Notes under the pieces: generated by a model | The model's input: only the letters and a program-made list of their open reading frames with translations | What the model was told of the DNA's origin: nothing | Databases searched by the model: none | Translations under genes and position numbers: made by a program | Assembly: GCF_026625985.1 (NCBI RefSeq) | Contig: NZ_CP113116.1 | Coordinates: 5,084,001-5,148,000, forward strand | Length of the DNA stretch: 64,000 bases | Reading direction: 5' to 3' | DNA from: Mycobacterium sp. Aquia_213 | GTDB lineage: Bacteria; Actinomycetota; Actinomycetes; Mycobacteriales; Mycobacteriaceae | In this document: one piece after another, positions 35,041 through 44,465 of the stretch | How the letters are laid out: the number at the start of each line of letters is the position of its first letter | How positions within the stretch are numbered: position 1 is the stretch's first letter

Positions 35041-35865
35041 GTGGGCGAAAAAGTTTGGTTTATCACCGGTACATCACGTGGATTCGGGCGCGAGTGGGCG
35101 ATCGCCGCGCTGGAGCGGGGCGACGAGGTCGCCGCCACCGCACGCAACACCGCATCGCTGGACGACTTGGTCGCCAAATATGGCGACGCGCTGTTGCCCA
35201 TCAGGCTCGACGTCACCGATCGCGACGCCGATTTCGCCGCGGTCAAGCAGGCGCACGACCACTTCGGACGACTGGACATCGTGGTGAACAACGCCGGCTA
35301 CGGCCAGTTCGGGTTCGTCGAGGAACTGTCCGAGCGGGAGGCACGCGATCAGATCGAGACCAATGTGTTTGGCGCCCTGTGGGTCACCCAGGCCGCGTTG
35401 CCGTACCTACGCGAGCAGCGCGGCGGCCACATCATCCAGGTGTCGTCGATCGGTGGCATCACCGCATTCCCCCTCGTCGGCATGTACCACGCGTCCAAGT
35501 GGGCGCTGGAGGGCTTCTCCCAGGCCCTGGCACAGGAGGTCGCGCCCTTCGGCGTGCACGTCACGCTGATCGAACCGGCCAGCTTCGCCACCGACTGGTC
35601 CGGCCCGTCGGCGAAGACCGCCGAGCCGCTGCCGGCCTACGACGAGTTGCGTGCCGCCGTTCAGGCCGAACGCACCCGTCGTTGGGCTGCTGCCGGCAAT
35701 CCGGAGGCATCGGCGGCGGCGCTGCTGAAAGTGGTGGACGCCGAGCAACCGCCGCTGCGAGTGTTCTTCGGGGCTTCGCCGCTGCAGACCGCAAAGGCCG
35801 ACTACGAAAACCGGTTACGTACCTGGGAGCAGTGGCAGCCGGTGGCCGAGCTGGCGCAGGGCTAG
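35041..35865 (+). CDS. Short-chain dehydrogenase/reductase
   Basis: A 274-residue classical SDR. It shows TGTSRGFG (cofactor loop, residues 10-17), NNAGYG (about 83-88), the catalytic Ser in VSSIGG and YHASK. I use GTG 35041; the earlier frame overlaps menG. It is divergent from menG with about 70 bp between the two starts, and convergent with mgtA. In M. tuberculosis, as I remember, menG and mgtA are adjacent without this gene, so it may be an insertion into the conserved order. The substrate is unknown. Confidence 0.9.
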   Translation: MGEKVWFITGTSRGFGREWAIAALERGDEVAATARNTASLDDLVAKYGDALLPIRLDVTDRDADFAAVKQAHDHFGRLDIVVNNAGYGQFGFVEELSEREARDQIETNVFGALWVTQAALPYLREQRGGHIIQVSSIGGITAFPLVGMYHASKWALEGFSQALAQEVAPFGVHVTLIEPASFATDWSGPSAKTAEPLPAYDELRAAVQAERTRRWAAAGNPEASAAALLKVVDAEQPPLRVFFGASPLQTAKADYENRLRTWEQWQPVAELAQG

Positions 35866-35875
35866 CGGCGAAAGG

Positions 35876-37036
35876 TCACTCGCCTTGCGCGAGTTTGCGT
35901 TGCGAGATGCGGGCCCGGGCTTTGGCGATCGGGGATTGCACGGCCGCGTAGTGGCCGAGCAGCTCCTCGCAAATGGCGGGCCAGGTGCGGGCGAGCACGC
36001 TCTTGCGCGCGGCTTGCGAATAGCGCGGCCGCTCTTGCAGCAGATGCCCCACCGCCTCGGGTAGCCGCTGCTCGAATTCGTTTACCCCCAGCAGCAATCC
36101 GGTGCGCCACGGGGTGACGAGGTCACGCGGTCCGCCGGCGTCGGGCGCGATCACCGGCAAGCCCGATGCCAGCGCCTCCTGCACGACCTGGCAGAACGTC
36201 TCGTGTTCGCCGGTGTGGACGAAGACATCCATGCTGGCGTACGCCGCGGCGAGCTCCGACCCGTACATGGCACCGGTGAAAAGTGCTGTGGGCATTGCCG
36301 ATTGGAGTTTTTGTTGGTCGACGCCGTCTCCGACGATGACGACCTGCACGTCACCGGCCGCCGCGAGTCCGGCGAGGCGTTCCACATGCTTCTCCGGCGC
36401 GAGCCGGCCCACGAAGCCGACGATCGGTTTACCTTCGGGCGACCAGTGCCGCCGCAGCGCCTCGTCGCGCGCCGACGGCGCGTAGCCCATGATGTCGACC
36501 CCGCGCGCCCAGTGATGGACCCGCGGAATTCGATGGGCGACAAGCGATTCCATCGTCGCCGTGGAAGGCGCCAGGGTACGGTCGGCGAGGCGGTGCAGAT
36601 GGCGGAACCACGCCCACGCCGCCCGCGTCGTGATCCCGATGCCGTAGCTCTCCGCGAACCCCGGTACGTCGGTTTGGTAGACGGCGACCGTCGGCACCCC
36701 GAGGTGGCGCGCGGCCAGCACCCCGCCGTAGCCCAGCAGCGCGGGCGATGCGAGATGCATAACATCGGGCTGGAATCCGCGCAGCACCTTGAGCAGTCGC
36801 GGCCTGGGCACCCCGAGTGGCAACGTGGTGACCTTCGGGAACATGCGCGACGGCACCCGGTGCACCCGGATGCCGTCGTGAATACGTTCGGCGGGAGGTT
36901 CACCGGGCGGGGTATCGGGGGCGATGACCAAAGCCTCATGGCCGGTTCGACGCAGGTGCTCCAGCACTCGAATTACTGAATTACTGACACCGTTGACATG
37001 TGGCAGAAAAGATTCTGCGACGATCGCAACGCGCAC
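35876..37036 (-). CDS. mgtA: GDP-mannose-dependent alpha-mannosyltransferase
   Basis: A 386-residue GT4 glycosyltransferase matching M. tuberculosis Rv0557 (MgtA, earlier named PimB), which adds mannose to a glucuronosyl-diacylglycerol acceptor during glycolipid assembly. The N-terminus AESFLPHVNGVSNSV and the C-terminal GT-B motifs GFVGRLAPEKHVERLA and EHETFCQVVQEALASGLPV (the E-x7-E nucleotide-sugar motif) are intact. It is probably membrane-associated without a membrane segment. It starts about 80 bp after the DUF3592 gene on the same strand. Confidence 0.93.
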   Translation of the reverse strand: MRVAIVAESFLPHVNGVSNSVIRVLEHLRRTGHEALVIAPDTPPGEPPAERIHDGIRVHRVPSRMFPKVTTLPLGVPRPRLLKVLRGFQPDVMHLASPALLGYGGVLAARHLGVPTVAVYQTDVPGFAESYGIGITTRAAWAWFRHLHRLADRTLAPSTATMESLVAHRIPRVHHWARGVDIMGYAPSARDEALRRHWSPEGKPIVGFVGRLAPEKHVERLAGLAAAGDVQVVIVGDGVDQQKLQSAMPTALFTGAMYGSELAAAYASMDVFVHTGEHETFCQVVQEALASGLPVIAPDAGGPRDLVTPWRTGLLLGVNEFEQRLPEAVGHLLQERPRYSQAARKSVLARTWPAICEELLGHYAAVQSPIAKARARISQRKLAQGE

Positions 37037-37113
37037 AAGGCCATAGTGTCAGCACTGCCTGTCGCTAAGGTTGCCGACGGGCATACGGGGCGCGAAATCT
37101 GCTGTTAAACGCG

Positions 37114-37638
37114 CTATATGTCTTTGCTACTCACGCTTTTGGCCGTGTCGTGACGATCCAGTCGCTTGTCTATCAGCGCCAGGCCTACCAGCACAACCAG
37201 TGCGACGAGCCAACTGACGACCGCGATGGACCCCGCCGGGATTATCGCCAGCCCGGCGTTGCGGTGCTGCACCCGCACCAGGTTCGGGTCATTTTTGTTG
37301 TATTCGACGTATATCCGCATACCCGTGGCCAATTCGGACGGATATAGCACGCCGAGCTCGGGCCGGTAGGTGACTCGCTCGGGTGTGACGAATTCGATCG
37401 TGGACCGGCGCGGCCCGGCGCTGAGCACCTCGGCCTGCGCCACCCCCATGTTGTGTCCAATCGCGAGGTCGTCGCGCCAAGCGCCGGCCACCAGCAACAC
37501 CGACTGCAGCGTGACCAGACCGGCGACGATCAGCACCGCGATCCGCATCAGCCGCAACGCAATACGCGCCGGCGTGGTCGGCGGCTCATCGCTGCGGCCG
37601 TGGATCAAAATGCGCAGCAATGTTTTTGGCGACTTCAC
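37114..37638 (-). CDS. DUF3592-type membrane protein (Rv0556-like)
   Basis: A 174-residue protein with two membrane segments, about residues 28-50 (IALRLMRIAVLIVAGLV region) and 135-158, around an extracytoplasmic beta-rich part that contains VTYRPELGVLYPSELATGM, the DUF3592 pattern. The GTG start at 37638 overlaps the menD stop as GTGA, so it is translationally coupled to menD. The function is unknown, but the position is the same in M. tuberculosis. Confidence 0.88.
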   Translation of the reverse strand: MKSPKTLLRILIHGRSDEPPTTPARIALRLMRIAVLIVAGLVTLQSVLLVAGAWRDDLAIGHNMGVAQAEVLSAGPRRSTIEFVTPERVTYRPELGVLYPSELATGMRIYVEYNKNDPNLVRVQHRNAGLAIIPAGSIAVVSWLVALVVLVGLALIDKRLDRHDTAKSVSSKDI

Positions 37639-39284
37639 AAGGCGGCCTTGATGGCGGCATGGAGTCCTCGCAGCGAGGACCGGTCCGCCTTGACCTCCAG
37701 CACCCGCATGCCTGCGCCGGCTTCGTTGAGCGCCGCGCCCAGTTCGTCGACCTCGATCTGGCGGCTGTCGACGTGGTAGGCGCGGCACAGCGCACCGACG
37801 TCCACATCGTGTGGGGTGCCGAAGATCCGCGAGGACACGTCGGAGAACCTCGGGTCGCCTTGCTCCAGCAATTCGAAGATGCCGCCGCCGTTGTCGTTGG
37901 ACACCACGATGGTCAGATGCCGCGGCGTCGGTTCGGTCGGACCGATCAGCAGCCCGGAGCTGTCGTGGACGAAGGTCAGGTCGCCGATCAGGGCGACGGT
38001 GCGGGCCGGGTCGTCGGGCGTTCCGCTGCGTTCGTGAGCCAGTGCCGCACCGATCGCGGTCGACACCGTGCCGTCGATGCCGGCGACCCCGCGATTGGAC
38101 CGGACCCGGATCCCGGTGGTGTTGAGCCCCACCAGCGCGGCGTCGCGGACCGGGTTGGACGCCCCGAGTACGAGCTGATCGCCCGGCCGCAAGGCATCCG
38201 CCACGGCCGCGGCGACATGCAGGCCGGTGGTCAACGGGTGCGCCGCGAGCTGGCCGCGGACCGCCGCGACCGCGTGCCGGTTCATCTCCGCGCAGCGGTC
38301 CAGCCAGGCCGGGTTGGGCGTCCCGGTGGCGACCGCCCGGGTTCCGGTGGCCTGCGAGTTTCCCGAGACGTCCGGCCAGCGCGGCCCGGTGGTCAGCGCA
38401 TACACCGGCACCAGAGGGTCGGCGAGCAGCGCCGAGACCGGGCGATGCAGGGTCGGGCGGCCGAGCATGATCACCTGCTTCGGGCGCAGCAGCGACAGGG
38501 CCAGCGGGTGCAGCGGGTTGGCCGCCGGCGGCGCGGTCGGTTCGGCCACCGTCGGCAGCCGCGCGAGGGTGGGCTGCGCGCCCGCGCCGTGCCCGGCGAT
38601 GACGACGGTGTCGGGCGACAGGTCGATTTCCAGCGGCTGGTCGAAACTGACCGGCGGCGTGTAGGTCCACGGCTTACCGTCGGGCCGGCCCGGCGGCGTC
38701 ACGGCGCCATGCGGTTCCGGATCCGGCACCAGGGGCTCGCGCAGCGGGATGTCGAACTGCACGGGACCGGCGTTGGCGGTGCGAGAACCCGTGGCAGCCG
38801 CCAATACCCGGCAGGTAACCGATCGCCAGGTCGCGTTGAGCGAAGCCAGCCGCTCCGGCGCGTCCTCGGCCAGACCGAGGCTGATCGTGGCGCGAGCCTG
38901 GGTACCGAAGTAGCCCAGCTGCTCCATGGTCTGGTTGGCCCCGGTGCCCAGCAATTCGTAGGGCCGATTGGCCGACAACACGATCAGCGGCACCCGCGCG
39001 TAGTTCGCCTCGACGACCGCCGGGCCGAGGTTGGCGACGGCGGTGCCCGAGGTCATCGCGATGCACACCGGCGCGCCGGCCGCGATCGCCAGGCCGATGG
39101 CCAGATAGCCGGCGGTGCGCTCGTCGATGCGCACGTGCAACCGGATCCGGCCGGAGCGATCGGCGTCCTGCAACGCGAACGCCAGCGGGGCGTTGCGCGA
39201 GCCGGGGCATAACACCACGTCGCGGACGCCCCCGCGGATCAGCTCGTCAACGACGACGCGTGCCTGTGTCGTCGAGGGGTTCAC
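37635..39284 (-). CDS. menD: SEPHCHC synthase
   Basis: Thiamine-diphosphate enzyme that joins isochorismate and 2-oxoglutarate to form SEPHCHC, the first committed step of menaquinone synthesis. The 549-residue protein has the MenD N-terminal motif RDVVLCPGSRNAPLAFAL and the ThDP-binding end VSNDNGGGIFELLEQG. Start is GTG 39284. It overlaps the following DUF3592 gene by 4 bp and starts 34 bp after the bpoC stop. It is the counterpart of M. tuberculosis Rv0555; no defects are seen. Confidence 0.97.
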   Translation of the reverse strand: MNPSTTQARVVVDELIRGGVRDVVLCPGSRNAPLAFALQDADRSGRIRLHVRIDERTAGYLAIGLAIAAGAPVCIAMTSGTAVANLGPAVVEANYARVPLIVLSANRPYELLGTGANQTMEQLGYFGTQARATISLGLAEDAPERLASLNATWRSVTCRVLAAATGSRTANAGPVQFDIPLREPLVPDPEPHGAVTPPGRPDGKPWTYTPPVSFDQPLEIDLSPDTVVIAGHGAGAQPTLARLPTVAEPTAPPAANPLHPLALSLLRPKQVIMLGRPTLHRPVSALLADPLVPVYALTTGPRWPDVSGNSQATGTRAVATGTPNPAWLDRCAEMNRHAVAAVRGQLAAHPLTTGLHVAAAVADALRPGDQLVLGASNPVRDAALVGLNTTGIRVRSNRGVAGIDGTVSTAIGAALAHERSGTPDDPARTVALIGDLTFVHDSSGLLIGPTEPTPRHLTIVVSNDNGGGIFELLEQGDPRFSDVSSRIFGTPHDVDVGALCRAYHVDSRQIEVDELGAALNEAGAGMRVLEVKADRSSLRGLHAAIKAAL

Positions 39285-39318
39285 TCTTACAGGGTGTCAC
39301 AGGGCCGCTGCGGCGGCC

Positions 39319-40107
39319 TCAAGCCTTGACGTCGGCGAAGAACTTCAGCGCCACGCTGTTGACCGCCTCGGGCCGCTCCAGGAACCCGAGGTGACCCGCG
39401 TCGGGAATCTGGACATAGCGACCGTTGGGCAAGGCGTCGGCGACCTCGCGCCCCAGGTGCGGTGGCGTGATCACGTCGTCGGCGAACCCCATCACCAGCA
39501 CCGGGGTGTTGATCGCGCGGTACGCCGCGAGCCGGTTGGTCTGCGGGGACACGCTCAGCTGAGTGCGCAGCCCGGGGGTGCGCTTGACCGGCCAGGCGCG
39601 AAACATGGTGATCCAGTCGGCGACGAGCACGTCGTCGTTGATCGTATTTCGCGAAAAGTTTTCCAGCACACGGACTTTCGCTTCATAAGCGGGCGGCAGT
39701 TCGGTGCTCGACGCGTACAGCTCTTGCTCGCCCTCGTGAAAGCTCTGACGGGCGCGGTCCAGGCGGCCGCGGGTGGCCATCAGCACCGCGGCGCGCACCA
39801 GGTCGGGACGGGCCACCATCAGCTCTTGGGCAATAAAGGCGCCCATCGAGACCCCGACGATGCGCGCCGGGGCGGCGTCGAGGGATTCGATCAGGGCCGC
39901 GGTGTCGGCGACCATGGTTTGCGTCGTGAAACCCTCGGCGTTTTCGGTGGCGCCGATCCCCCGATTGTCGAAGGTGATCACGCGATAGCCGGCCGACTGA
40001 AACGCCGGGACCTGATGCGGTAACCAGGTGCGCCCGGGGCCGCCGCTGCCGGCGATGAAGACCACGGGCTCACCGCTGCCGCGGTCGTCATAAGCCAGGT
40101 TGATCAC
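39319..40107 (-). CDS. bpoC: Alpha/beta hydrolase BpoC (MenH-like candidate)
   Basis: A 262-residue alpha/beta hydrolase, the counterpart of M. tuberculosis Rv0554. The nucleophile elbow is GVSMGAF (Ser), the oxyanion region IAGSGGPGRTW lies near the N-terminus, and the catalytic His is in DAGHLGFLERPE. The name (bromoperoxidase) is historical. Its place between menC and menD suggests the SHCHC synthase role (MenH), which removes pyruvate from the MenD product; this is inference from context. GTG 40107 overlaps the menC stop as GTGA. The much longer open frame upstream is a menC shadow. Confidence 0.9.
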   Translation of the reverse strand: MINLAYDDRGSGEPVVFIAGSGGPGRTWLPHQVPAFQSAGYRVITFDNRGIGATENAEGFTTQTMVADTAALIESLDAAPARIVGVSMGAFIAQELMVARPDLVRAAVLMATRGRLDRARQSFHEGEQELYASSTELPPAYEAKVRVLENFSRNTINDDVLVADWITMFRAWPVKRTPGLRTQLSVSPQTNRLAAYRAINTPVLVMGFADDVITPPHLGREVADALPNGRYVQIPDAGHLGFLERPEAVNSVALKFFADVKA

Positions 40108-41084
40108 TCGGACGACGGTACAAGGAGTGGATAGCAGGCCTTGACCCGGTCGATCCACCACTGCCGCCGCTCGGGCGATGCCGCCAGCGCGAGCAGTCGC
40201 TGCGGGTCGGGCGTGACCGGACCGACGGTCAGGTAGCCATCGACGGCTGCCGCGGGCGTCGCGACGTCGTCTAGGAACAGGCTGCCGGTGCCCAGGCCGC
40301 AGGCGTGCCGCAGGCGCGGTAATGCCGCCGCGGCGGTCAGCCCGGCGGCGATGCCCACCGCCGAGTCGAGCGCGCTGGAGACCACCACCGGGATGTCGAT
40401 CTGCGCGGCGATGTCCAGCAGCGCCGAAACCCCGCCCAGCGGAGCGACTTTGAGCACCGCGATGTCGGCGGCGCCGGCGCGGACCACGGCCAACGGGTCG
40501 TCGGCCTTGCGGATGCTTTCGTCGGCGGCGATCGGCACGTCCGGCATGTCGGGGTGCCGCCGCAGCTCGGCCAGCTCGTCGACGGTGGCGCAGGGCTGCT
40601 CGAGGTATTCCAGCGGGCCGTCGGCGGTCAGGGCCGCCGCGGCCCGCACTGCCTGCTCGACCGTCCAGCCGCCATTGGCATCCACCCGCACCGTCGAGAC
40701 CAGTTCGCGCACCGCGTTGACCCGGGCGACGTCGTCGGCCAGCGTCTGCCCGGGCTCGGCGACCTTGACCTTGGCGGTCCCCGCGCCCGGAAAGCGCGCC
40801 AACACCTCGCTGACCTGCGCGGCGGGCACGGCCGGCACGGTCGCGTTGATCGGGATGCGCTCGCGGTGCACCGGCACCGCCGGCCGGTAGGCGCCTTCGA
40901 TGCCCGACGCCAGCCACGCCGAGGCCTCCGCTGGCCCGTATTCCACGAAAGCCCCGAATTCGCCCCACCCGACCGGGCCCTCGATCAGCGCGACCTCGCG
41001 GGTGGTGATGCCGCGAAACCGCACCCGCATCGGCAGCGCCACCACGTGCAGGTGCTCCAACAGATCGCTTAAGGCGGGCCTCAC
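40104..41084 (-). CDS. menC: o-Succinylbenzoate synthase
   Basis: Enolase-superfamily enzyme that dehydrates SHCHC to o-succinylbenzoate. The 326-residue protein has the catalytic KxK (Lys105, Lys107 in TAKVKVAE), the metal ligand Asp135 (VRVDANGGW), the following Glu in EYLEQPCA and Asp in IAADESIRKA, and the second catalytic Lys in VLKVAPLGG. All are intact. It corresponds to M. tuberculosis Rv0553. GTG 41084 overlaps the amidohydrolase stop by 4 bp. Confidence 0.97.
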   Translation of the reverse strand: MRPALSDLLEHLHVVALPMRVRFRGITTREVALIEGPVGWGEFGAFVEYGPAEASAWLASGIEGAYRPAVPVHRERIPINATVPAVPAAQVSEVLARFPGAGTAKVKVAEPGQTLADDVARVNAVRELVSTVRVDANGGWTVEQAVRAAAALTADGPLEYLEQPCATVDELAELRRHPDMPDVPIAADESIRKADDPLAVVRAGAADIAVLKVAPLGGVSALLDIAAQIDIPVVVSSALDSAVGIAAGLTAAAALPRLRHACGLGTGSLFLDDVATPAAAVDGYLTVGPVTPDPQRLLALAASPERRQWWIDRVKACYPLLVPSSE

Positions 41085-42685
41085 TGGCCGTAGACCTGGC
41101 GGCCCGCCAGATACGTCGCGCGCACGTCGAGGTCGGCGATCTGCTCGGGCGGGACCGTGCGGGGATCGGCCGACAGCACCACCAGGTCCGCGTACTTGCC
41201 GACCTCGAGCGAGCCGACGACGTCGTCGGCGAACAGCTGCCAGGCCGCGTCGATGGTCTGGGCGCGGATCGCCTGTTCGACCGTCAGGCGCTCTTCGGGT
41301 GCCAGCACCCGGCCGCTCGGCGCCATCCGGGTCACGGCCACGCTGATGTTGCGCAGCGGCTCCTCCGGAGTGACCGGCGGGTCATTGTGCAACGAGATGC
41401 GCATCCCGGTGGCCACCGCGGATCCTGCCGGCATCCAACGGGATCCGCGCTCCTCGCCGAACAGCCCGTCGACGATGACGTCACCCCAGTAGTGGATCTG
41501 GTCGACGAAGATACTGCAGGTCACGCCGAGGTCGGCGGCTCGCTGCAGCTGCTCGGGCCGGATGGCGCCGACGTGCTCGAGCCGCAGCCGATGGTCGTCG
41601 CGCGGATTGTTGCGCAACGCCTCTTCGTAGACGTCGAGGATGGTGTCGACGCCGGCGTCGCCCTGCACATGGCAGGCCATCTGCCAGCCCAGCGGGAAGT
41701 ACGCGCCGACGATCTCGCGCAACTGTTCGGCGGTGTAGTTGGCGCACCCGCACGAACCGGGTGGGATGCCGATCGAGCGGGTGGCCTCGGTGTCCAGGTA
41801 GGGAAAGGACAGGGCGATGTTGCCGATCCACGGCGAACCGTCCACCCAGATCTTGATGCCGACCTGACGCATGATGTCGTCGCCCTGGCCGGGCGTGGCG
41901 GCGGTGGACATCTGCGGGTTGGAGACCTCGTAGGTGCGCAGCCGGACCGTCAGCTGGTTGTGCAGCTGGGAGACCAGCGGCCCGAAGTTCGGGTCGAACG
42001 CCATCTCCGAACAGGTGGTCAGCCCGGCCCGGTTGAGCCGGGCACACTCGGCGAGCAGCATCCCCGGGTAGCTGTCGGCCGAGATCGCGCCACCGAGCAG
42101 CGGGAACACCGCGGCGATCTCCTCGGCGGTGCCGTCGAGGTCGCCGTTGGCGTCGCGGCCGTACTTGGCGCCCTTGGGGTCCGGGGTGTCGCGGGTCAGT
42201 CCGTTGAGCTGCGCGGCGTGCGAGTTGAAGTAGGCCTTGTGCCCCGAGTTGTGGATGATCACCAGCGGACCGTCCGGGGCGATGTCGTCGAGCCAGGCCA
42301 GCGTCGGGTCGGGCAGGCCCGACTGCAGCAGCGCGTCCCAGCCGTTCAGGTAGGCGCCGGTCGATCCCCGCCGCGCGACCTCTGTGCGGATCGCGGCGAC
42401 GACGTCGTCGGGGCCGGAGATGGTGACCGGGCGGATGTCGATGATGCGGTCCGACAGCGCGACGGCCTCCATCAACGGATGACCGTGTGCCTCGATGAAT
42501 CCCGGCATCACGCAACCGTCGCCGACGTCGACGGTTTGGGTGTCGGCGCCGATGAATTCGGCGACCTCCGAGCGACTGCCGACGGCGATGATGCGGCCAT
42601 CGGCAATGGCGAGCGCCTCGGCCGTGGGCCGTGCGTCGTCGACGGTCAGGATGGTTCCGGTAACGACGAGATCTGCCTGCGCCAT
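41081..42685 (-). CDS. YtcJ-like amidohydrolase (Rv0552-like)
   Basis: A 534-residue metal-dependent hydrolase of the amidohydrolase superfamily, YtcJ branch. The first metal motif is EAHGHPLMEAV (about residues 65-75), and the later metal His residues are in ACHVQGDAG and RLEHVGAI, with the final Asp in SLHNDPPVTP. It is first in the operon amidohydrolase-menC-bpoC-menD, overlapping menC by 4 bp, the same arrangement as Rv0552 in M. tuberculosis. Its role in menaquinone synthesis, if any, is not known. The conserved coupling argues for a linked function. Confidence 0.92.
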   Translation of the reverse strand: MAQADLVVTGTILTVDDARPTAEALAIADGRIIAVGSRSEVAEFIGADTQTVDVGDGCVMPGFIEAHGHPLMEAVALSDRIIDIRPVTISGPDDVVAAIRTEVARRGSTGAYLNGWDALLQSGLPDPTLAWLDDIAPDGPLVIIHNSGHKAYFNSHAAQLNGLTRDTPDPKGAKYGRDANGDLDGTAEEIAAVFPLLGGAISADSYPGMLLAECARLNRAGLTTCSEMAFDPNFGPLVSQLHNQLTVRLRTYEVSNPQMSTAATPGQGDDIMRQVGIKIWVDGSPWIGNIALSFPYLDTEATRSIGIPPGSCGCANYTAEQLREIVGAYFPLGWQMACHVQGDAGVDTILDVYEEALRNNPRDDHRLRLEHVGAIRPEQLQRAADLGVTCSIFVDQIHYWGDVIVDGLFGEERGSRWMPAGSAVATGMRISLHNDPPVTPEEPLRNISVAVTRMAPSGRVLAPEERLTVEQAIRAQTIDAAWQLFADDVVGSLEVGKYADLVVLSADPRTVPPEQIADLDVRATYLAGRQVYGQ

Positions 42686-42762
42686 GAGCCCAGAGCCTAG
42701 TGATGGTTGCGGTGTGTCAGGGTCTTGCTGACCCGAATTGCAACACGTTCTAGTCTGACGCT

Positions 42763-44364
42763 ATGAGTGACGATCTGTTGCGCCATCCGACCCATAACGG
42801 CCATCTGCTGGTGGGCGCGCTCAAGCGCCACAAGAACCGCCCGGTGCTGTTCCTCGGCGACACCACGCTGACCGGAGGACAACTGGCCGAGCGGATCAGC
42901 CAGTACACCCAGGCGTTCGAGGCGCTCGGCGCCGGCACCGGTGTCACGGTGGGGCTGCTGGCGCTGAATCGTCCCGAGGTGCTGATGATCCTCGGCGCCA
43001 GTCAGACCCAGGGCTACCGGCGCACCGCGCTGCATCCGCTCGGCTCGCTGGATGACCACGCCTACGTGTTGTCCGACTGCGGTGCCAGCGCGCTGATCGT
43101 CGACCCCAACCCGGCGTTCGTCGAGCGGGCGTTGGGGCTGCTGGAAAAGGTCGACTCGCTCAAGCAGATCCTGACGATCGGCCCGGTTCCCGAGGCCCTC
43201 AGGGGGGTGGCCGTTGACCTCTCGGCGGAGGCAGCCAAGTACGAGCCCAAGCCGCTGGTGGTTGCCGAACTGCCGCCGGACCACATCGGCGGTATGGCCT
43301 ATACCGGCGGCACCACCGGCAAGCCCAAGGGCGTGCTGGGGACCACCGGGAACATCGCCGCCATGACCCAGATTCAGCTGGCCGAATGGGAGTGGCCGGA
43401 GACCCCCCGGTTCCTGATGTGCACGCCGCTGTCGCACGCCGGCGCGGCCTTTTTCACGCCGACGGTGGTCAAGGGCGGCGAGATGGTCGTGCTGAGCAAG
43501 TTCGACCCGGCCGAGGTGCTGAAAACGATTGAAGAGCAGAAGATTACGGCCACCATGCTGGTGCCGTCGATGCTCTATGCGCTGATGGATCATCCGGATT
43601 CGCAGACCCGCGATCTGTCCTCGCTGGAGACCGTCTACTACGGCGCCTCGGCGATGAACCCGGTGCGGTTGGCCGAGGCGATCCGGCGGTTCGGCCCGAT
43701 CTTCGCCCAGTATTACGGCCAGTCCGAGGCGCCGATGGCGATCACCTACCTGCCCAAGGCCGATCACGACGAGAAGCGGCTGACGTCATGCGGCCGCCCG
43801 ACGCTGTTCGCCCGGGTAGCGCTGCTGGGTGAGGACGGCCAGCCGGTACCGCAGGGCGAGCCGGGCGAGATCTGTGTCAGCGGACCGCTGCTGGCGGGTG
43901 GCTACTGGAACCTGCCGGAGGCGACGGCCGAGACGTTCAAGGACGGCTGGCTGCACACCGGCGATATGGCGCGCGAGGACGAGGACGGCTTCTACTTCAT
44001 CGTCGACCGGGTCAAGGACATGATCGTCACCGGCGGCTTCAACGTCTTCCCCCGCGAGGTCGAGGACGTCATCGCCGAGCACGCGGCCGTCGCGCAGGTG
44101 TGCGTCGTCGGGACCCCGGACGACAAGTGGGGCGAGGCCGTCACCGCGGTGGTGGTGCTGCGCGCCGACGCTGCGACCGACGACGCCGCGATCGAGGCGA
44201 TGACCGCCGAGATCCAGGCCGCGGTCAAGGAGCGCAAGGGTTCGGTGCAGGCGCCCAAGCGGGTGGAGATTGTCGACGCGCTGCCGCTGACCGGGCTGGG
44301 CAAGCCGGACAAGAAGGCCGTGCGGGCGCGATTCTGGGAAGGCGCCGGCCGCGCCGTCGGCTAG
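42763..44364 (+). CDS. fadD8: Fatty-acid-CoA ligase FadD8-like
   Basis: A 533-residue ANL-superfamily acyl-CoA synthetase or ligase, the counterpart of M. tuberculosis Rv0551c. It contains the ATP loop YTGGTTGKPKGVLG (about residues 180-193), YYGQSEAPM, TGDMAREDEDGFYFIVDRVKDM and the catalytic C-terminal Lys in LTGLGKPDKKAV. It activates a carboxylic acid with ATP and CoA; the substrate is not known. It is divergent from the amidohydrolase operon with a 77-bp gap. The conserved Rv-type gene order breaks off right after it. Confidence 0.93.
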   Translation: MSDDLLRHPTHNGHLLVGALKRHKNRPVLFLGDTTLTGGQLAERISQYTQAFEALGAGTGVTVGLLALNRPEVLMILGASQTQGYRRTALHPLGSLDDHAYVLSDCGASALIVDPNPAFVERALGLLEKVDSLKQILTIGPVPEALRGVAVDLSAEAAKYEPKPLVVAELPPDHIGGMAYTGGTTGKPKGVLGTTGNIAAMTQIQLAEWEWPETPRFLMCTPLSHAGAAFFTPTVVKGGEMVVLSKFDPAEVLKTIEEQKITATMLVPSMLYALMDHPDSQTRDLSSLETVYYGASAMNPVRLAEAIRRFGPIFAQYYGQSEAPMAITYLPKADHDEKRLTSCGRPTLFARVALLGEDGQPVPQGEPGEICVSGPLLAGGYWNLPEATAETFKDGWLHTGDMAREDEDGFYFIVDRVKDMIVTGGFNVFPREVEDVIAEHAAVAQVCVVGTPDDKWGEAVTAVVVLRADAATDDAAIEAMTAEIQAAVKERKGSVQAPKRVEIVDALPLTGLGKPDKKAVRARFWEGAGRAVG

Positions 44365-44465
44365 TGATTCTCCTCGAGTGCGCGGCTGGCCGCACACTCG
44401 GCGCGCACGAGGCGGCGATCCCCGCGACCTGCTAGCCGAGCAGGGCGAACCGGAGGCTGGCGCCG

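Noticed and set aside
34359..35951. Plus-strand open frame of 530 codons across menG and the SDR
   Set aside because: It overlaps two well-supported genes in other frames and shows only Arg/Gly-rich filler.
37620..39212. Long plus-strand open frame opposite menD (530 codons)
   Set aside because: It is the antisense of menD in a GC-rich genome; its translation is Arg/Gly/Ala-rich with no family motif, whereas menD on the other strand is fully recognisable.
39319..40968. Extended minus-strand frame making bpoC 549 codons long
   Set aside because: The extension is the out-of-frame reading of menC; GTG 40107 with a GTGA overlap gives the same 262-residue length as the M. tuberculosis protein.
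41387..42700. Long plus-strand open frame opposite the amidohydrolase (437 codons)
   Set aside because: Antisense of a conserved gene with no recognisable domain; this is codon-bias shadowing.
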